Assembly (NCBI GenBank): GCA_028386065.3 | Contig: JAKUCV010002857.1 | Span: forward strand, 34,950 to 98,949 | Length of the DNA: 64,000 bases | From: Turnera subulata | Taxonomy: Eukaryota > Streptophyta > Magnoliopsida > Malpighiales > Passifloraceae | Reading direction: 5' to 3' | Shown: one piece after another, positions 39,007 through 50,095 of the stretch | Position numbering within the stretch: position 1 is the first letter of the stretch | How the letters are laid out: each line of letters opens with the position of its first letter | Notes under the pieces: model-generated | The model's database searches: none | What the model was told of the DNA's origin: nothing | What the model saw: only the letters and a program-made list of their open reading frames with translations | Translations under genes and position numbers: made by a program

Positions 39007-39225
39007 CCCTATAAATACCCCCCCCCCCTCCCCCCCCCCAAGGTACCTAGAGACCCTCACAACTCTTCTAAAACACATCAATACACATCTAGGGCCAAGA
39101 TGACTGAGAATTTCCATACCAGGATGCTCCAATGGATGGCAAGCATCCCTCAAGAGCGTCGTCTTGATTTCAAGCTATTAGGGTTGTATGTGTTGTTTTC
39201 TTTATGATTTTGTGAAGCTGGATGA
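39007..39225 (+). pseudogene. Antisense ORF start in O1, cut by O2
   Basis: CCCTATAAATACCC (TATA at about 39010) is followed about 90 bp later by ATG at 39100, opening MTENFHTRMLQWMASIPQER and stopping at 39207. The LTR of O2 begins at 39226, so the rest of the unit is displaced. It runs antisense to O1 and sits where the antisense PMD unit sits in O2. I do not recognise the 35 residues. It could be a truncated first exon (GGTTGTATG near 39181) or a short ORF. Confidence 0.5.
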
Positions 39226-41044
39226 TGTGAGGACCCATTAAAAGTTAATTTGATCCCTCACTACACCAAAGGAGTCGCCACCAAAATTTTATTAAGGACA
39301 AAATTCCGAAAAAAACCTTACCGGTCATAGCGTTCCAAAAATACAGGATTCGAGGGTTTGTCACGGATGGGAAGGTGTTAGGCACCCATCCATGTTGGAG
39401 TGAAATCATATGCAATTGAAGATCAAAGTATGCCTTATGCACAAACAATAAATAAGATAAACCAAAATGAAAGTAAAAGACAAAACAAAAAACAAACACA
39501 TAATTGAGCTTGAGATTCCACCACTAGAATCCACCTACGTACTCCGGCGACTGGATTCAAAGCTCACGTAGTTCTTGCATGGCGTCACAACACAATAGAA
39601 CAACACAGCAATAACACAACATGAAAACACAACAGCAACATCACGACAACATAATGAAAAAAAAAAAACACACAATTTACTAGCATCTCGTTTTCAAACC
39701 GAGACTACCTTCGTACCCGTGTGACCGGGGTCAAAGCCACATAGTTCTAACATAGATTCACACAACAATCAAAGCATTATCATCAATAGCATTATAGCAA
39801 CACAACACAGTAGCAAAAATCTATTTAAAAGTGTTAGGGTTACCTCTTATAGCCCTCCTCTCACTCTCGTTAGCTTTTCGCTTCTCAATAGAATCTTGGC
39901 ACGAAATCAATTGAAAACTGGTACTAAATAAGACCGAATCAACGTATGGCATCAACAACAAAGTTGTATATCTCTCTCTTAGCTTTCTAGAGACACTAAG
40001 AACGTAGCAATCTGACATCTATAGCTCAACATATCACAATTTTCCCACGACTGCGCAGGGAAGAAAGTTCCTCTCGGGTTTGCACTCTTTTCTCCACCGA
40101 TTTGCTCTGATTGGCCTCCTTCTTATAATCCTCTTGCTCTCCTCTTGCTACTGAGTTGTTGCTACCCCTCTTCATAAGAATTTTCTAGAATATCAGCTCC
40201 TCTAATGCCTCCTTTACTCAAAGAATAAGGGTTTCTCCAAGCACTCTAAGCTTATGGGCGTGTAGAGAATAATTCTAATGTGTGTCAATTGTGAGTAATA
40301 AAGGGTCTATTTATAGTGTTCAGGGGGTAAAGGGTCATCCTATTAATCTAAGGGTCGAGATTGAACTCCTAAATCTGACGGTTGTGGACAAGGAATTGGA
40401 AAAAAAGGAAAAAAAAAAAAAGAAGATTCTTGAACCATTGACCGTAATAGCTCTGGAGGTCATGTCGTGATGACCGCCAAGGCCTGGCGGTCTTCCCGCA
40501 AAGCCCGCCAGCAGTGGCGGACATGGACTGCGCAATTTTTCCTCTTTTCTTACTTTTTCTCCTCCAATCCGATTCCTAGTTGGTTTCCACGCCTTCTAGA
40601 GTATTCCCTGACCTAGAAAACACCCTAAACTTATATCCCACTCCAATACTTTTCCTTTTTTTCAACCTCACATCAAATTATTCCTCTTTTCTATTAAAAT
40701 AACTATAAAAACACAAAATAGGCAAAATATATATTTAATCCTAAATTTGCACGAAAATTAGGATTAAATTGGGCCGCAGACACTGTGTTTAAATGGGCTA
40801 TTATCTCTGAAGGATCCATATTTTATTAACCCAAACCTAATATTTATTTCTAACCTAAAATCAAACAAATAACAAAGAGCTAAAAATAACTAAAAAGAAA
40901 CAAGCAAATAAAATACCCTTACTCCTAAATTAAATCACAAACACATTCATGCCATCAATCAAATCATCTCATCAATTAAAGACTTAAATAAATCCATGAT
41001 TTAAAATAATAGGATAAATCATTGGTCAAATTTTGGTGTTCACA
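39226..41044 (-). mobile_element. 3' LTR of Tat/Ogre-like element O2
   Basis: TGTGAGGACCC at 39226 to GGTGTTCACA at 41044, 1819 bp. On minus it begins TGTGAACACC and ends GGGTCCTCACA. The adjoining interior reads ACGAGGGGCATC (PPT position) immediately before the LTR. TATA is at 40316-40307 on minus, with a GACCGCCA...TGGCGGTC hairpin about 160 bp upstream. Lineage rests on the GAGTCGCCACC block and on the PBS at 52290. Confidence 0.85.
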
Positions 41045-41229
41045 GATGCCCCTCGTTTGTGAGACTTTAGAAAACTGAAAACGAACCAACAAAAAGAAGA
41101 ACAGCCAATTTTGAAGGAGTTTTGTTACCGCTAATGCTGATGCTCGACATGTGTACCACGAGGTTGGAACATTTCATGTTTTGGGGGTTTCCTCTAGGGA
41201 ATAGGGAATCATTTCATTCTTAAGTATCT

Positions 41230-41995
41230 GTTGGGGATAGTACTCCATTGGGACAAGTCATCGTCTCACGATTGGACTCAGTGTTATGAAAGGGTGTACA
41301 AACCCTAACCTTTAACCTGATTTTTTGGTGTAGAAAAAGGTGCTCCATACCCTTATCTTTTAACCTGAACTGATCGACTCGGTGTAGAAGAGAGTATTTA
41401 AGAACCCTAACCCGTAACCTAAACTCTAAAACCCAACTCAATGTAGGAAAGGACACTCCTAACCTGTAACCTATTACTTCAGAACTCAACTCGGTGTAGG
41501 AAAAAAACATGCCTAACCCATAACCTATCTCGATATCCTGGTGTAGGAAAGGACACGCCTAACCTATATCCCATACTCTACAACTTGGTGTAGAAAAGGA
41601 CACGCCTAACCCATAACCCATATTCCTCAACTGGACTCGGTGTAGAGAAGAACACGCCTAACCCGTTATACTCTTCAACTTGGTGTAGGAAAGGACACGC
41701 CTAACCCGTAACCTATTCTGGACAGCTCGACGTAAAAAAAGGATGTTTGAATCCTAACCCGTAATCTATTCTGGGAAGCCTGGTGTAGAAAAGGATGTTT
41801 GAATCTTAACCCGTAACCTATTCTGGGAAACCTGGTGTAGAAAAGGATTGTTTGAATCATAACCCCTAACCTATCTCGTCTTCTCGGTGTAGGAAAGGGT
41901 GTTCTAGACCCTTAACCCGTAACCTAACTCAACTCGTTATCTGGGAATCATGGTGTTAGGAGAGGGTGTACCAACCCTAACCATCAACCTATACA
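41230..41995. repeat. GGTGTAGAAAAGGA...CTAACCCGTAACCTA minisatellite
   Basis: About 13 units of 45-60 bp with the core GGTGTAGAAAAGGA, then CCTAACCCGTAACCTAT. It lies in the O2 interior near the 3' LTR. Confidence 0.85.
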
Positions 41996-42101
41996 TCAAC
42001 TAGCTACTGACTCGACTGGATACCGTGGGGGGAACTCATCCCGGAATTCTATCTTAGTGTTATTGGAGAAAAAGGGATTCCACGAATCATGGGGTGTTCC
42101 A

Positions 42102-45100
42102 TGAAACACCCGTGTCCCAATTTATTAATATAAAATAGAATTTAAATATAAAATGACTAAATTACCCTTATCATTCCCGGGACACGAAAATCATCAACTA
42201 AACACCCGTATCACAAATAACCCATTATATTAATTACAACATGAAAAGTGACCAAAATGCCCTTCTACCCAAGATACGATATCAACGACATTATCAACAT
42301 TTAATCAAATAATAAATAATACAATGGAATCAAGTACGCAGCGGAAGACAAAAATACATAGCAACATGCATGCAATGAACCCTATGGATCCGACCCGAGG
42401 AGGAAAGCACCGCCACATGCTGATATGCTCTTCTGATCATCGATCAGCTAACCTGTGTAAAGACTGTGAGGGGGGTGAGACCAACCACTGTCTCACGCAA
42501 ATAAATAAACCAAAGTATACTAATACAAATCAACCAAAAATACTGGCATCAGGCAGTAGCAACCAAAGTGCACAACAAGTACAATGCACAGCAGAAAATC
42601 ATCATCAGAGTTTAAACTTACAACTATCTTTAATCATCTTATTATAGTTATATTTTATCATTATTAGAGTTTAAAATTTTATTAGGGCCCTCTACTGTGT
42701 GCGTCGAGCTCGGTCCCGTCTCATGAGACAACCAGGCATAAGCCTAATATAATCAGAGCAAGGCCCAATACAATCACTGAGAGAGAGATAGACAGAGAGA
42801 AAGAGGGAGGTAGAAAGGGGAGATAGAAAGAGGGAGGTAGAACCGTTCATCACAGACCCATATGCTAAACGGCATATACCATGCTATTCCGCATGAAATC
42901 CCGAGGGGTATCACTTCCCGCTCGAACCAACCAGTCAACAGCCCCACAGTAGAATATTTTTATTGTACATTATTCTTAGTTATACTTAACGAGTTATGTG
43001 TGCCATACGTTATGATTGTCCAGGGTTGTGTGGATTTAATATTTTGTTCTAAAGTTTGGGCCTCTGACCCACAAATCACCACACGAACCTCAAAGTCATA
43101 TAACATTTATATTCATAACTCAACTCATGCTCGATAGGCATTGTACATCTCACAGGCACACAATTCACATAGTCAGGTACACAACAACATAGATATCATC
43201 ATCACGATACATCGTACAAACAACAATATCAACACCACAAGTATACACGTATACAGCATTCAATGCCAAGCAAATATTATCACTTTAAAAACTATGACAA
43301 TTAACCGAGTATTATAGGCAGTAATGCATACAAAGGTTTATATGTCCTCACCTGGGCCATAATAATTGTCTCGGAAGCCAAAGCCTCGATCCGCCTCAAC
43401 ATATCCTAGGTCCGTATCCTCCTACGAACATACACATCATATAAGATGTTTTTCATGACAATTGAGTAAATGCATATTAATGACATGTTCTCGAGTTAAA
43501 ACCGTGACATTAAGCCCGTTACTAAAGATCAGGGTCTAAATCCAAACAACTCAATTTCCCAGGTTCCATACCTAACTTAAATCCGATTGTAGTCAATTGG
43601 GCCTAGAGTGTATTATCTCTAATCTCCAAAATACAACATTGGGCCTAAAGCCCACATCCATATTAGTCATTGGGCCTAAAGCCCATACATCCAATTGTTA
43701 GGCCTAAGCCCATATAAACTTAATGCCATAAATTGGGCCTGAGCCCGGCCTACTCTTAATATCATATTAGAACAACTCCCGAGTCCAAACTTTCCGACCT
43801 AAAGATACTATGTGCGTCGGACATATACCGGCCACGCCACTCAACTCTCCAAGCTCGGTATCTACTATATCCTTCTCATTTTAATACAACGATTAAATGC
43901 AATTACACTACATGTCATGTACAAAATCAAATAACGGCCAACACCGGGATTTACCATGTAATGCCGGCAAAGAATTCTACCGTGCCCGAACTTCGCCGAA
44001 GAAATACTCGAGTCGCCGGATTCCGGTCAGACCCGCCAGAACAGTACCTCCTCTGCCGGAAAGTTCACAACAACAATCGAACTACTACTTGGAACACCCA
44101 CATCAAAACTGCCAGTTACGAACACATCAACCAACACTCAACCTAACAAAACCGCACCCACAGTGCATCCAAACGGACAGAAGGAAAGGAAGGTTGCCGG
44201 AATGCTTACCGGAAATGGGCAGCAACCCGAACCCGCGCTAGAGAATCTCGGATCCTCGCTAACAGCAGCAAGCCGAACCCGCGCTAGCAATCCCAGAATT
44301 CAGCCACAGCAACCACCACGCACACACATAGGCCACCACCGAATACCGTCCACTCGTTGCCGGCAACAATTCATCAGACCCGACATCAATACAAAGAAGA
44401 AAGAAAAAGAAGAAGAACCAAAGAGCAGGGACGGTGGCGAGGCTTATCCGTGCTCGGCGGCGGCACCGCACCGTTCTTCGGAATCTGCACACTCGGAGGC
44501 TCTCGCCCGAAGGTCCTCCCCTTCCGAACTGCAGCGGCGGCAACAATCTCTTCTCGACGGCGGCGACCTCTCTTGGTGAGCAGGGCGGCAGCCCGAGGAG
44601 AAGAGGAAGAAAGAGATGAAGGAGACGGCGGCACCCTTGAATGGAAGGTCTCGGTAGTACGCCTCGTCTTCTCTGTCAACACCTCGAGGCGACCCGCCTG
44701 AACCTTCAAGCACGCATCCCTCATCCAACTACCGACGCAGTCGACCCGCCGCCATGAGATGGCGGCTCTGTCGTGAAGGAGAAGAAAAGGAATGGTGGTG
44801 GCGACGTGCGTGGGTGTGGAAGAGAAGAGAAAAGATTATGAGAAGACGAGAGAGAAGAAGGACTCGAGTGAGGCGCCGTCGGCGTGGAGAAGAGAAGGAA
44901 GAAAAGAAAAGAGAAGAGAAAAGAAAGAAGGAATGGCCTAGGGTTGGCCGGCCTAGATCAAAACGACGTCGTTTTGGTCTAAGGCGCGGTCAACTCCCCT
45001 GGTCAACGTGCGCATAGGATTAGGTTTTTTTTTTCTTACTTTAATTCAAAACGACGTACTTTTGAGTGAAACTACGATAAACTCCATATTGCACCCCGGA

Positions 45101-45298
45101 ACTCCAATTGTTCCCAAACAACCCGAATAAGGATAAATTACAAAAGTAAAAATAATATTTTCAAAGAGAGTAAATTAATTATAAAATAATTTCTTAACCA
45201 AAGACTCCCAGAAATTCCGCAAGGGTAAAAATGGAAATTAAATACCAAAAATTTTGAAAATTCCGTAAAAATCAATTAACGAAAATCGGGGCGTTACA
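42102..45298 (-). mobile_element. Solo LTR (3.2 kb) inserted in O2
   Basis: On minus it runs from TGTAACGCCCCGATTTTCGT to GACACGGGTGTTTCA. The hexamer GTTCCA occurs on both sides (42096-42101 and 45299-45304) and contains the 5-bp target duplication. It is the same family as the LTRs at 54382 and 59110: same termini, GTTGACC...GCGCC, and an AACGACGTCGTT palindrome at 44956-44979. No interior or second LTR is present. Confidence 0.9.
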
Positions 45299-45364
45299 GT
45301 TCCAACCCAAGGTTTGTCACGTCTTCGCATCAGCATCAACTCAGCAGTTGGATATTGAAAATAT

Positions 45365-45665
45365 TGGTTGATGGGGTAGCATCAATTCAAAACACAGGGT
45401 AGCATGCCCCTAAGAAAAGATCATCTCAAATCATGGGGAAGCATGCCCCAAGACATCGTGTCAAACATAGTGGGGTAGCATGCCCCGAAAAAATCACACA
45501 AATGGGGTAGCATGCCCCGAGACATTAAATCATGCAAAAAGGGGTAGCATGCCCCTAGAAATCACATCTAGTGCGGGCCCGCCATGCCTTTTTTGGAAAA
45601 TCAAATCTCATGAAGGGGTAGTATGTCCCGAAAACTCAAAAAATGGGGGTAGCATGCCCCGGAAA
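45365..45665. repeat. GGGGTAGCATGCCCC array
   Basis: About eight copies or close variants (45398, 45433, 45470, 45503, 45540, 45613, 45644 and neighbours) of a 15-bp near-palindrome with GCATGC core, spaced 30-70 bp. Related units occur in O1 at 38497-38600. Confidence 0.85.
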
Positions 45666-46127
45666 AAATTTCGTTCAAAATGTGCGGCTGTATGCAACTT
45701 TTTATTTTTGTAAAAATTTTTCAGGCCCGGCGTGCCCCACGTACCTATTTTCAAAATCGAGTCAATCGATCATAATGTTTTATCATCTTGGCTCCCAAAA
45801 ATATGCATGCACTAATTTTTTTCTCTGAAAAAGTCACTCAGGGGCACGGGACCCGCAAAACAAAGAGCAAAATCAACATTGGGAGCTGGCGGTCATGTTT
45901 AGAAGTCCGTCGAGGCTGGCGGTCTTCTTGTTATGTCCGCCGAGTTCTAGCCCAATTTTAAAACCCAAAAACCCTCTTTCTCTCTCATTTTATCCCCAAA
46001 AACTCAAAACTCTCTCAAAATTTTCTCTAAAATTCTCCCATTTGACTCGCAATCCACCCCCAAACTATTCTGAATCTTCTCTGTGGCCTCATCTTCGTCA
46101 TATTCTCTCAAATCGTGGGAAAATACC

Positions 46128-48495
46128 ATGAGGAGGTATCGCCCAAAATCAAATCCGAAGGAGAATCCGGCGTTGTTACTCAAATCTCCCGATAGACACA
46201 TCTCCTCCAACCTTCCCACAGTGCAAGTAAGTAGTTCCCATAAATTAACTACTGAAATCATGGTTTCAATTCATTTTGGAGTTTCTGCCCACTTTCTCCA
46301 TAAATTCGAATCTATCCCATGTTTGTTGTGTTTGATTGCCTGGAAATGATCTTAGTATGTCTACAATGCTTTCCCACCTGTTTATCTTCTAGAATAAACG
46401 CAAGAATTGTTGAATTGATGAATGGCCCAATTGGGGGTTTAGAGTTCTCAGCAAAAATCGATGATTTTAGATGATTGTATTGTTGTTTTGATGTTTAGAT
46501 TGCACAAATGTGTTGTATAATGGATGAATGTTGATGTATTTGTGCCAATTTTGGTCAATTTTGAGTTTTATCGGGTCGGGTTTTGTTACTTTCTTGCGTT
46601 TTGATCTGCAAATAAAATACCGTTATAATGCTAAAATGTATGGGTTTTTGTGCAAATCTATTCCCATGATGCTTGTCTACATGATTGCGAAGTTGGTTTG
46701 GTTTGGTTTGGCCCAGTTTAGAGTGTGTATTAACGTTTCCGGGGGTATCTACATAGGTGGAGGATAGGAGCCGGAACCACAGTGGGGCCGAGGCACGGTC
46801 TGCGATCTTAAATATATGACTGACAATGCAGAGGTGCAGGAGATCATCGTGTGGGTCGGACTCTGGGATTTCTTCCGGACCTTCCAGGCCGAAAGAGTTG
46901 ACCTACAGGCCGTCTCGGCACTAGGGGAGAGATGGTGGGACACCACCAATACCTTCCATCTACTGTGTGGGGAAATGACAATGACCCCCTTCGATTACTC
47001 CCACATCACCCGATTGCTATTCCGAGGTACGCTAGTCGTTCTTGATCAGGAACTCGGCATTGACCGGTTTGAGGAGCTCTTGGGCATTGTGCCAAACTGG
47101 ATCAAGGATCGAGTTGGTGAGGTTTCCCCATTATGGTTACAGAGGCAACTGTTATCACCGACCTATCCAGGCGCAGTCGAGCAGTGAGCACGGGGTTTGA
47201 TTTTGGCGAGCCTCAACAGAACCATCTTTGCATTTGGCAGCGACCGGGTCCGGACAGACTTGCTCGATTCTTTGGAGGACCTGAGTGGTCCGTTGATCGA
47301 TTGGGCCTCATCCAGCCTTGCGTGTGCATACCGTGAGATGAGCAGCTTCTCTCGAAGCATCTCCGATCATTTCTAGGCTCAGCTTGGACTTGGGAAGTAT
47401 TTTCCTTGATTCTCCTACATTCTCTCACATTTGCTTGACTTTTAACCATTTTTTGTTTTTTGCAGGTATGGGGTATGGAGTATCTTCAGTTGTTTGTCCT
47501 AGAGAGAACACGGATCCCAGATGAGTGGCCAGAAGTCCTCCGATGGGTTTCTCAATTTCGTCAAGGGAGGTTGCATGCTCACAATCGCATCCGTGCTTGC
47601 CATTTCTTGAGGAGATTACTTCGCTAGAACAGGTGACCATCTTCTTTATTCTGTGTATCTTCCCTTCAAATCCTGTCACTTTACTTAAATATTTTCATTT
47701 CTCAGAATCGTCTTACTGCTTTTGCTGAACTACGCCCTAGGCTGGTGGGAGCCGGTCCCCGGGCTCTTGCGATGGATTGCCACTAGTGTTTGATTGGGTA
47801 CCCAGGAATGTATGCTTGGTATTTAGGTGAGCGCATCTGCTTGCAGGTTCTCTGGGAGCCTCGAGTCTCTTTCTTACCCCTAATCTCTATGCGGAGGATA
47901 AAGGACAGGAATGCAATTACCGAGACAGACTATATGGGCTGGTACATTGAGCAGCTAACTGAGGATGGGGGCGACTACCCGTCTTTTATTACTACAAACC
48001 TGATGCCTTCCTCACTAGGCCATGCCGGTGGTGGCGAGTCGGTCACTAGCGTCGACCAATCTCAACGGAGTTCGAGGAGGCGAGCCAGGGCACCATCCTC
48101 CACATCGAGTCCCGTCCTCCCACTGTTCGAGGAGTCCTACCAAGCCTATGATGATGAGTACTGACTTCAAGATCTTCCCTTCTTCGAGGATGTTCCAGAT
48201 GGTTTCCCATCTCTCCCTTCTGGCATTACTCAGGTAAAAAGTTACTTCCTCTCAAGCTTCCTTTTCTATGTTTACCTGGTTTACTCATTTCTGCTCATGT
48301 CAGGTTCTAATTTCTGAGGTATCTCGTCTTTGGAGGGCCCTTGGTCGGGCCAAAGTGACCTTAGCGGCTCAGGTTGCTCGTATGCAAGTGATGGCATCTT
48401 GCAGAGCCGGAGACCAGTGCACCCCTCCCACACGGGTACCTCAGAATCCTCGTCTCCGTAGGCAACTGACGCCTCCCGTTGTCCCTCAGCCATAA
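46128..48495 (+). pseudogene. Plant mobile domain (PMD/MAIN-like) gene carried antisense in O2, broken
   Basis: Antisense to O2, a multi-exon unit is readable. Exon 1 is 46128-46226 (MRRYRPKSNPKENPALLL, then CAA|GTAAGT). Exon 2 starts at 46768 after a TAG acceptor and includes VGLWDFF, ALGERWWDTTNTFHLLCGEM and FEELLGIVPNWI. Exon 3 is 47466-47632 (VWGMEYLQLFV); exon 4 is 47706-48233; exon 5 begins at 48304 (VLISEVSRLWRALGRAK). The W(D)TTTNTFH..GEMT..D pattern is the plant mobile domain, often carried by transposons. Breaks: a frameshift near 47187, where the reading moves to NRTIFAFGSDRV...LACAYREMSS, TAG at 47625, TAG at 47784 and TGA at 48162. The host paralogues act in development and silencing; this copy cannot give a full protein. 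Exon limits are inferred from splice consensus. Confidence 0.75.
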
Positions 48496-49430
48496 TTCAG
48501 CCTGCAGATCCTGCGACAGATGATTTCGGGGCCACTGTTCAAGATACTGCTCCCCCCCAGTCATTAGGTTCAGAAGAAGAAAAGGCGCAGCCGGTGATTG
48601 ATGGTTCTCTTTTATTTTTTGGGCATTTTCTCATGATGTATGCATGTCCTAGACCTATATGTATGATTTTTTGTATTTTTGACATTTTTCTATGCATATG
48701 TGCTTATGTTCTCTAAATGATGCAACCATGTATGCACTTTTTCAAAAGTTAGTCGAATCAGGAATCACATTCGTATGGTCTGTTTATTCGAAGGAAAGTG
48801 TAAACCCATATTGAGTCTTGAAACCATCCGTCTCCTGTGAAAAATTTCTCAACAACCAGTGTGTCCCGAAATGTCTGATTCCTTTCTTCCAAGCAGCAAC
48901 CAAATATGATGGCAACGGATTCGACTACTCCAAATGACTATGTAGGAATGCTTCATCATAAAAGGACCTCTATGACTCAATCTCAAACCTTATCGCCCCT
49001 AATCAAACCAGCCAAAGAACCAACATTAATTAGACCCGGCTTGTTTCCCAGTTACCTACATACCAGCAAAAGTAGCATCCCAAGTGCAATCCCAAAAGGT
49101 ACTTTTTCCTAAGAATACCGACTAATGGCACAGTGATTGCGAATGTCCTTCCTCTTTTCTTTTCTTTTTTCTTTTCTTTTTTTTCTTTCTCTCTTTTTTT
49201 TTTTAATAAAACGAAGGATAATTTCACAAGCCAGGGTCCTTTAAATATCTTGGAGATAATATTGGATCAGGTCTACGTAGTTCATTTTTACGGTTCCCAA
49301 GCTAATTCGACTAAGTATGATAAAGTTCAACCATATCTATAGAAAAGATAAGGACCTTTATTTATTGAAATTGAAAGAAAACAAGAAAGTCCCTGAGGGG
49401 GAAAACAGGACACTCGACTCGATCCTATGG
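48496..49430. mobile_element. O2 interior without recognisable domain
   Basis: A possible readthrough tail of the antisense unit to about 48600, then AT-rich non-coding DNA with a pyrimidine-rich tract at 49150-49205. No RT, protease, RNase H or integrase motif is seen on either strand, so O2's gag-pol is missing between here and its 5' LTR. Confidence 0.6.
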
Positions 49431-50078
49431 TTAATAGCTCCCATCTTTTCCCACATTAAACCTCGTCCCGCACTCATTCTTCCTCGGATGTACGAGCTTT
49501 TTTTGTGGTCCCAATGGCAGTAACCTCGTTCGGATAATCTTCATAAACCTCAACTTTAAGCACATCATCATCATTTTCTGGCCATTTTCTCTTTCTTTGG
49601 TGTTCATGACATCCTCTTGGTTTGTCTGTTCATCAGTCTCCGAATCACCGCTTCCTTTTATAGCTTCCACATAGTCGTTGAATTCTTCAGTCACTTTAGT
49701 ATATTTTTGGTGGAGATTGGTATGTTTGAAATGGAGTTCCCTTATTATGTCTTCGATTACACTGTATTGCCCTATCACCTTTCAGAATTGCCTCATGATC
49801 GTTCGGGCGTACTCATCATCAGCCATGATTCCCTGGAGAACCATTGCTTCTAATTTATTCATTATAGTCCGAAGTCAAAGTTGTTATTCCTTTTCTTGGT
49901 GGTGAATACGTTCTTCCCTCTTTGGTTGCTCATCCTCCTCCATTAGGGTGTTTTCCGGAGTCACACCTTTGTTGTCAACACTTCTAGCATGCTTGCCACA
50001 ACTCTTGCACATGGTTCACTGTCATATAAGGTAGCAGAATTTCAAGATCTTGTCGGGTTGGTTCAACGGTCGGGCCAT
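49431..50078 (-). pseudogene. Sense-strand ORF remnant of O2, unassigned
   Basis: One frame from ATG at 50078 (MARPLNQPDKILKF) to 49431 holds about 215 codons broken by five stops, the last at about 49780. Downstream of that it is open: VIEDIIRELHFKHTNLHQKY, then an acidic segment and a basic C-terminus. It lies on the element's sense strand on the 5' side, where Tat elements have ORF1 or gag. I do not recognise a domain. The O3 solo LTR is inserted 18 bp upstream of its ATG. Confidence 0.45.
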
Positions 50079-50095
50079 TATAAAAAAAAAGATAC

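Larger units (their letters stand above)
37174..39225 (-). mobile_element. Interior of O1 next to its 3' LTR
   Basis: Non-coding in the sense direction. It holds about nine loose copies of AATCATCTCATCC spaced about 60 bp apart (37310-37770), a TTGCACTATCGGCTGTCA array (37955-38110) and ATGCCCC-type palindromic motifs (38285-38600). The start of an antisense transcription unit follows (38869-39207). It ends abruptly at 39226, where O2 is inserted. Confidence 0.75.

Noticed and set aside
39015..39050. Poly-C stretch as a structural element
   Set aside because: A short homopolymer near the antisense TATA; I see no partner or repeat in the sister elements.
44163..45017. Arg-rich ORFs in the solo LTR at 42102-45298
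   Set aside because: They lie in LTR sequence with TG/CA ends and target duplication; composition explains them.
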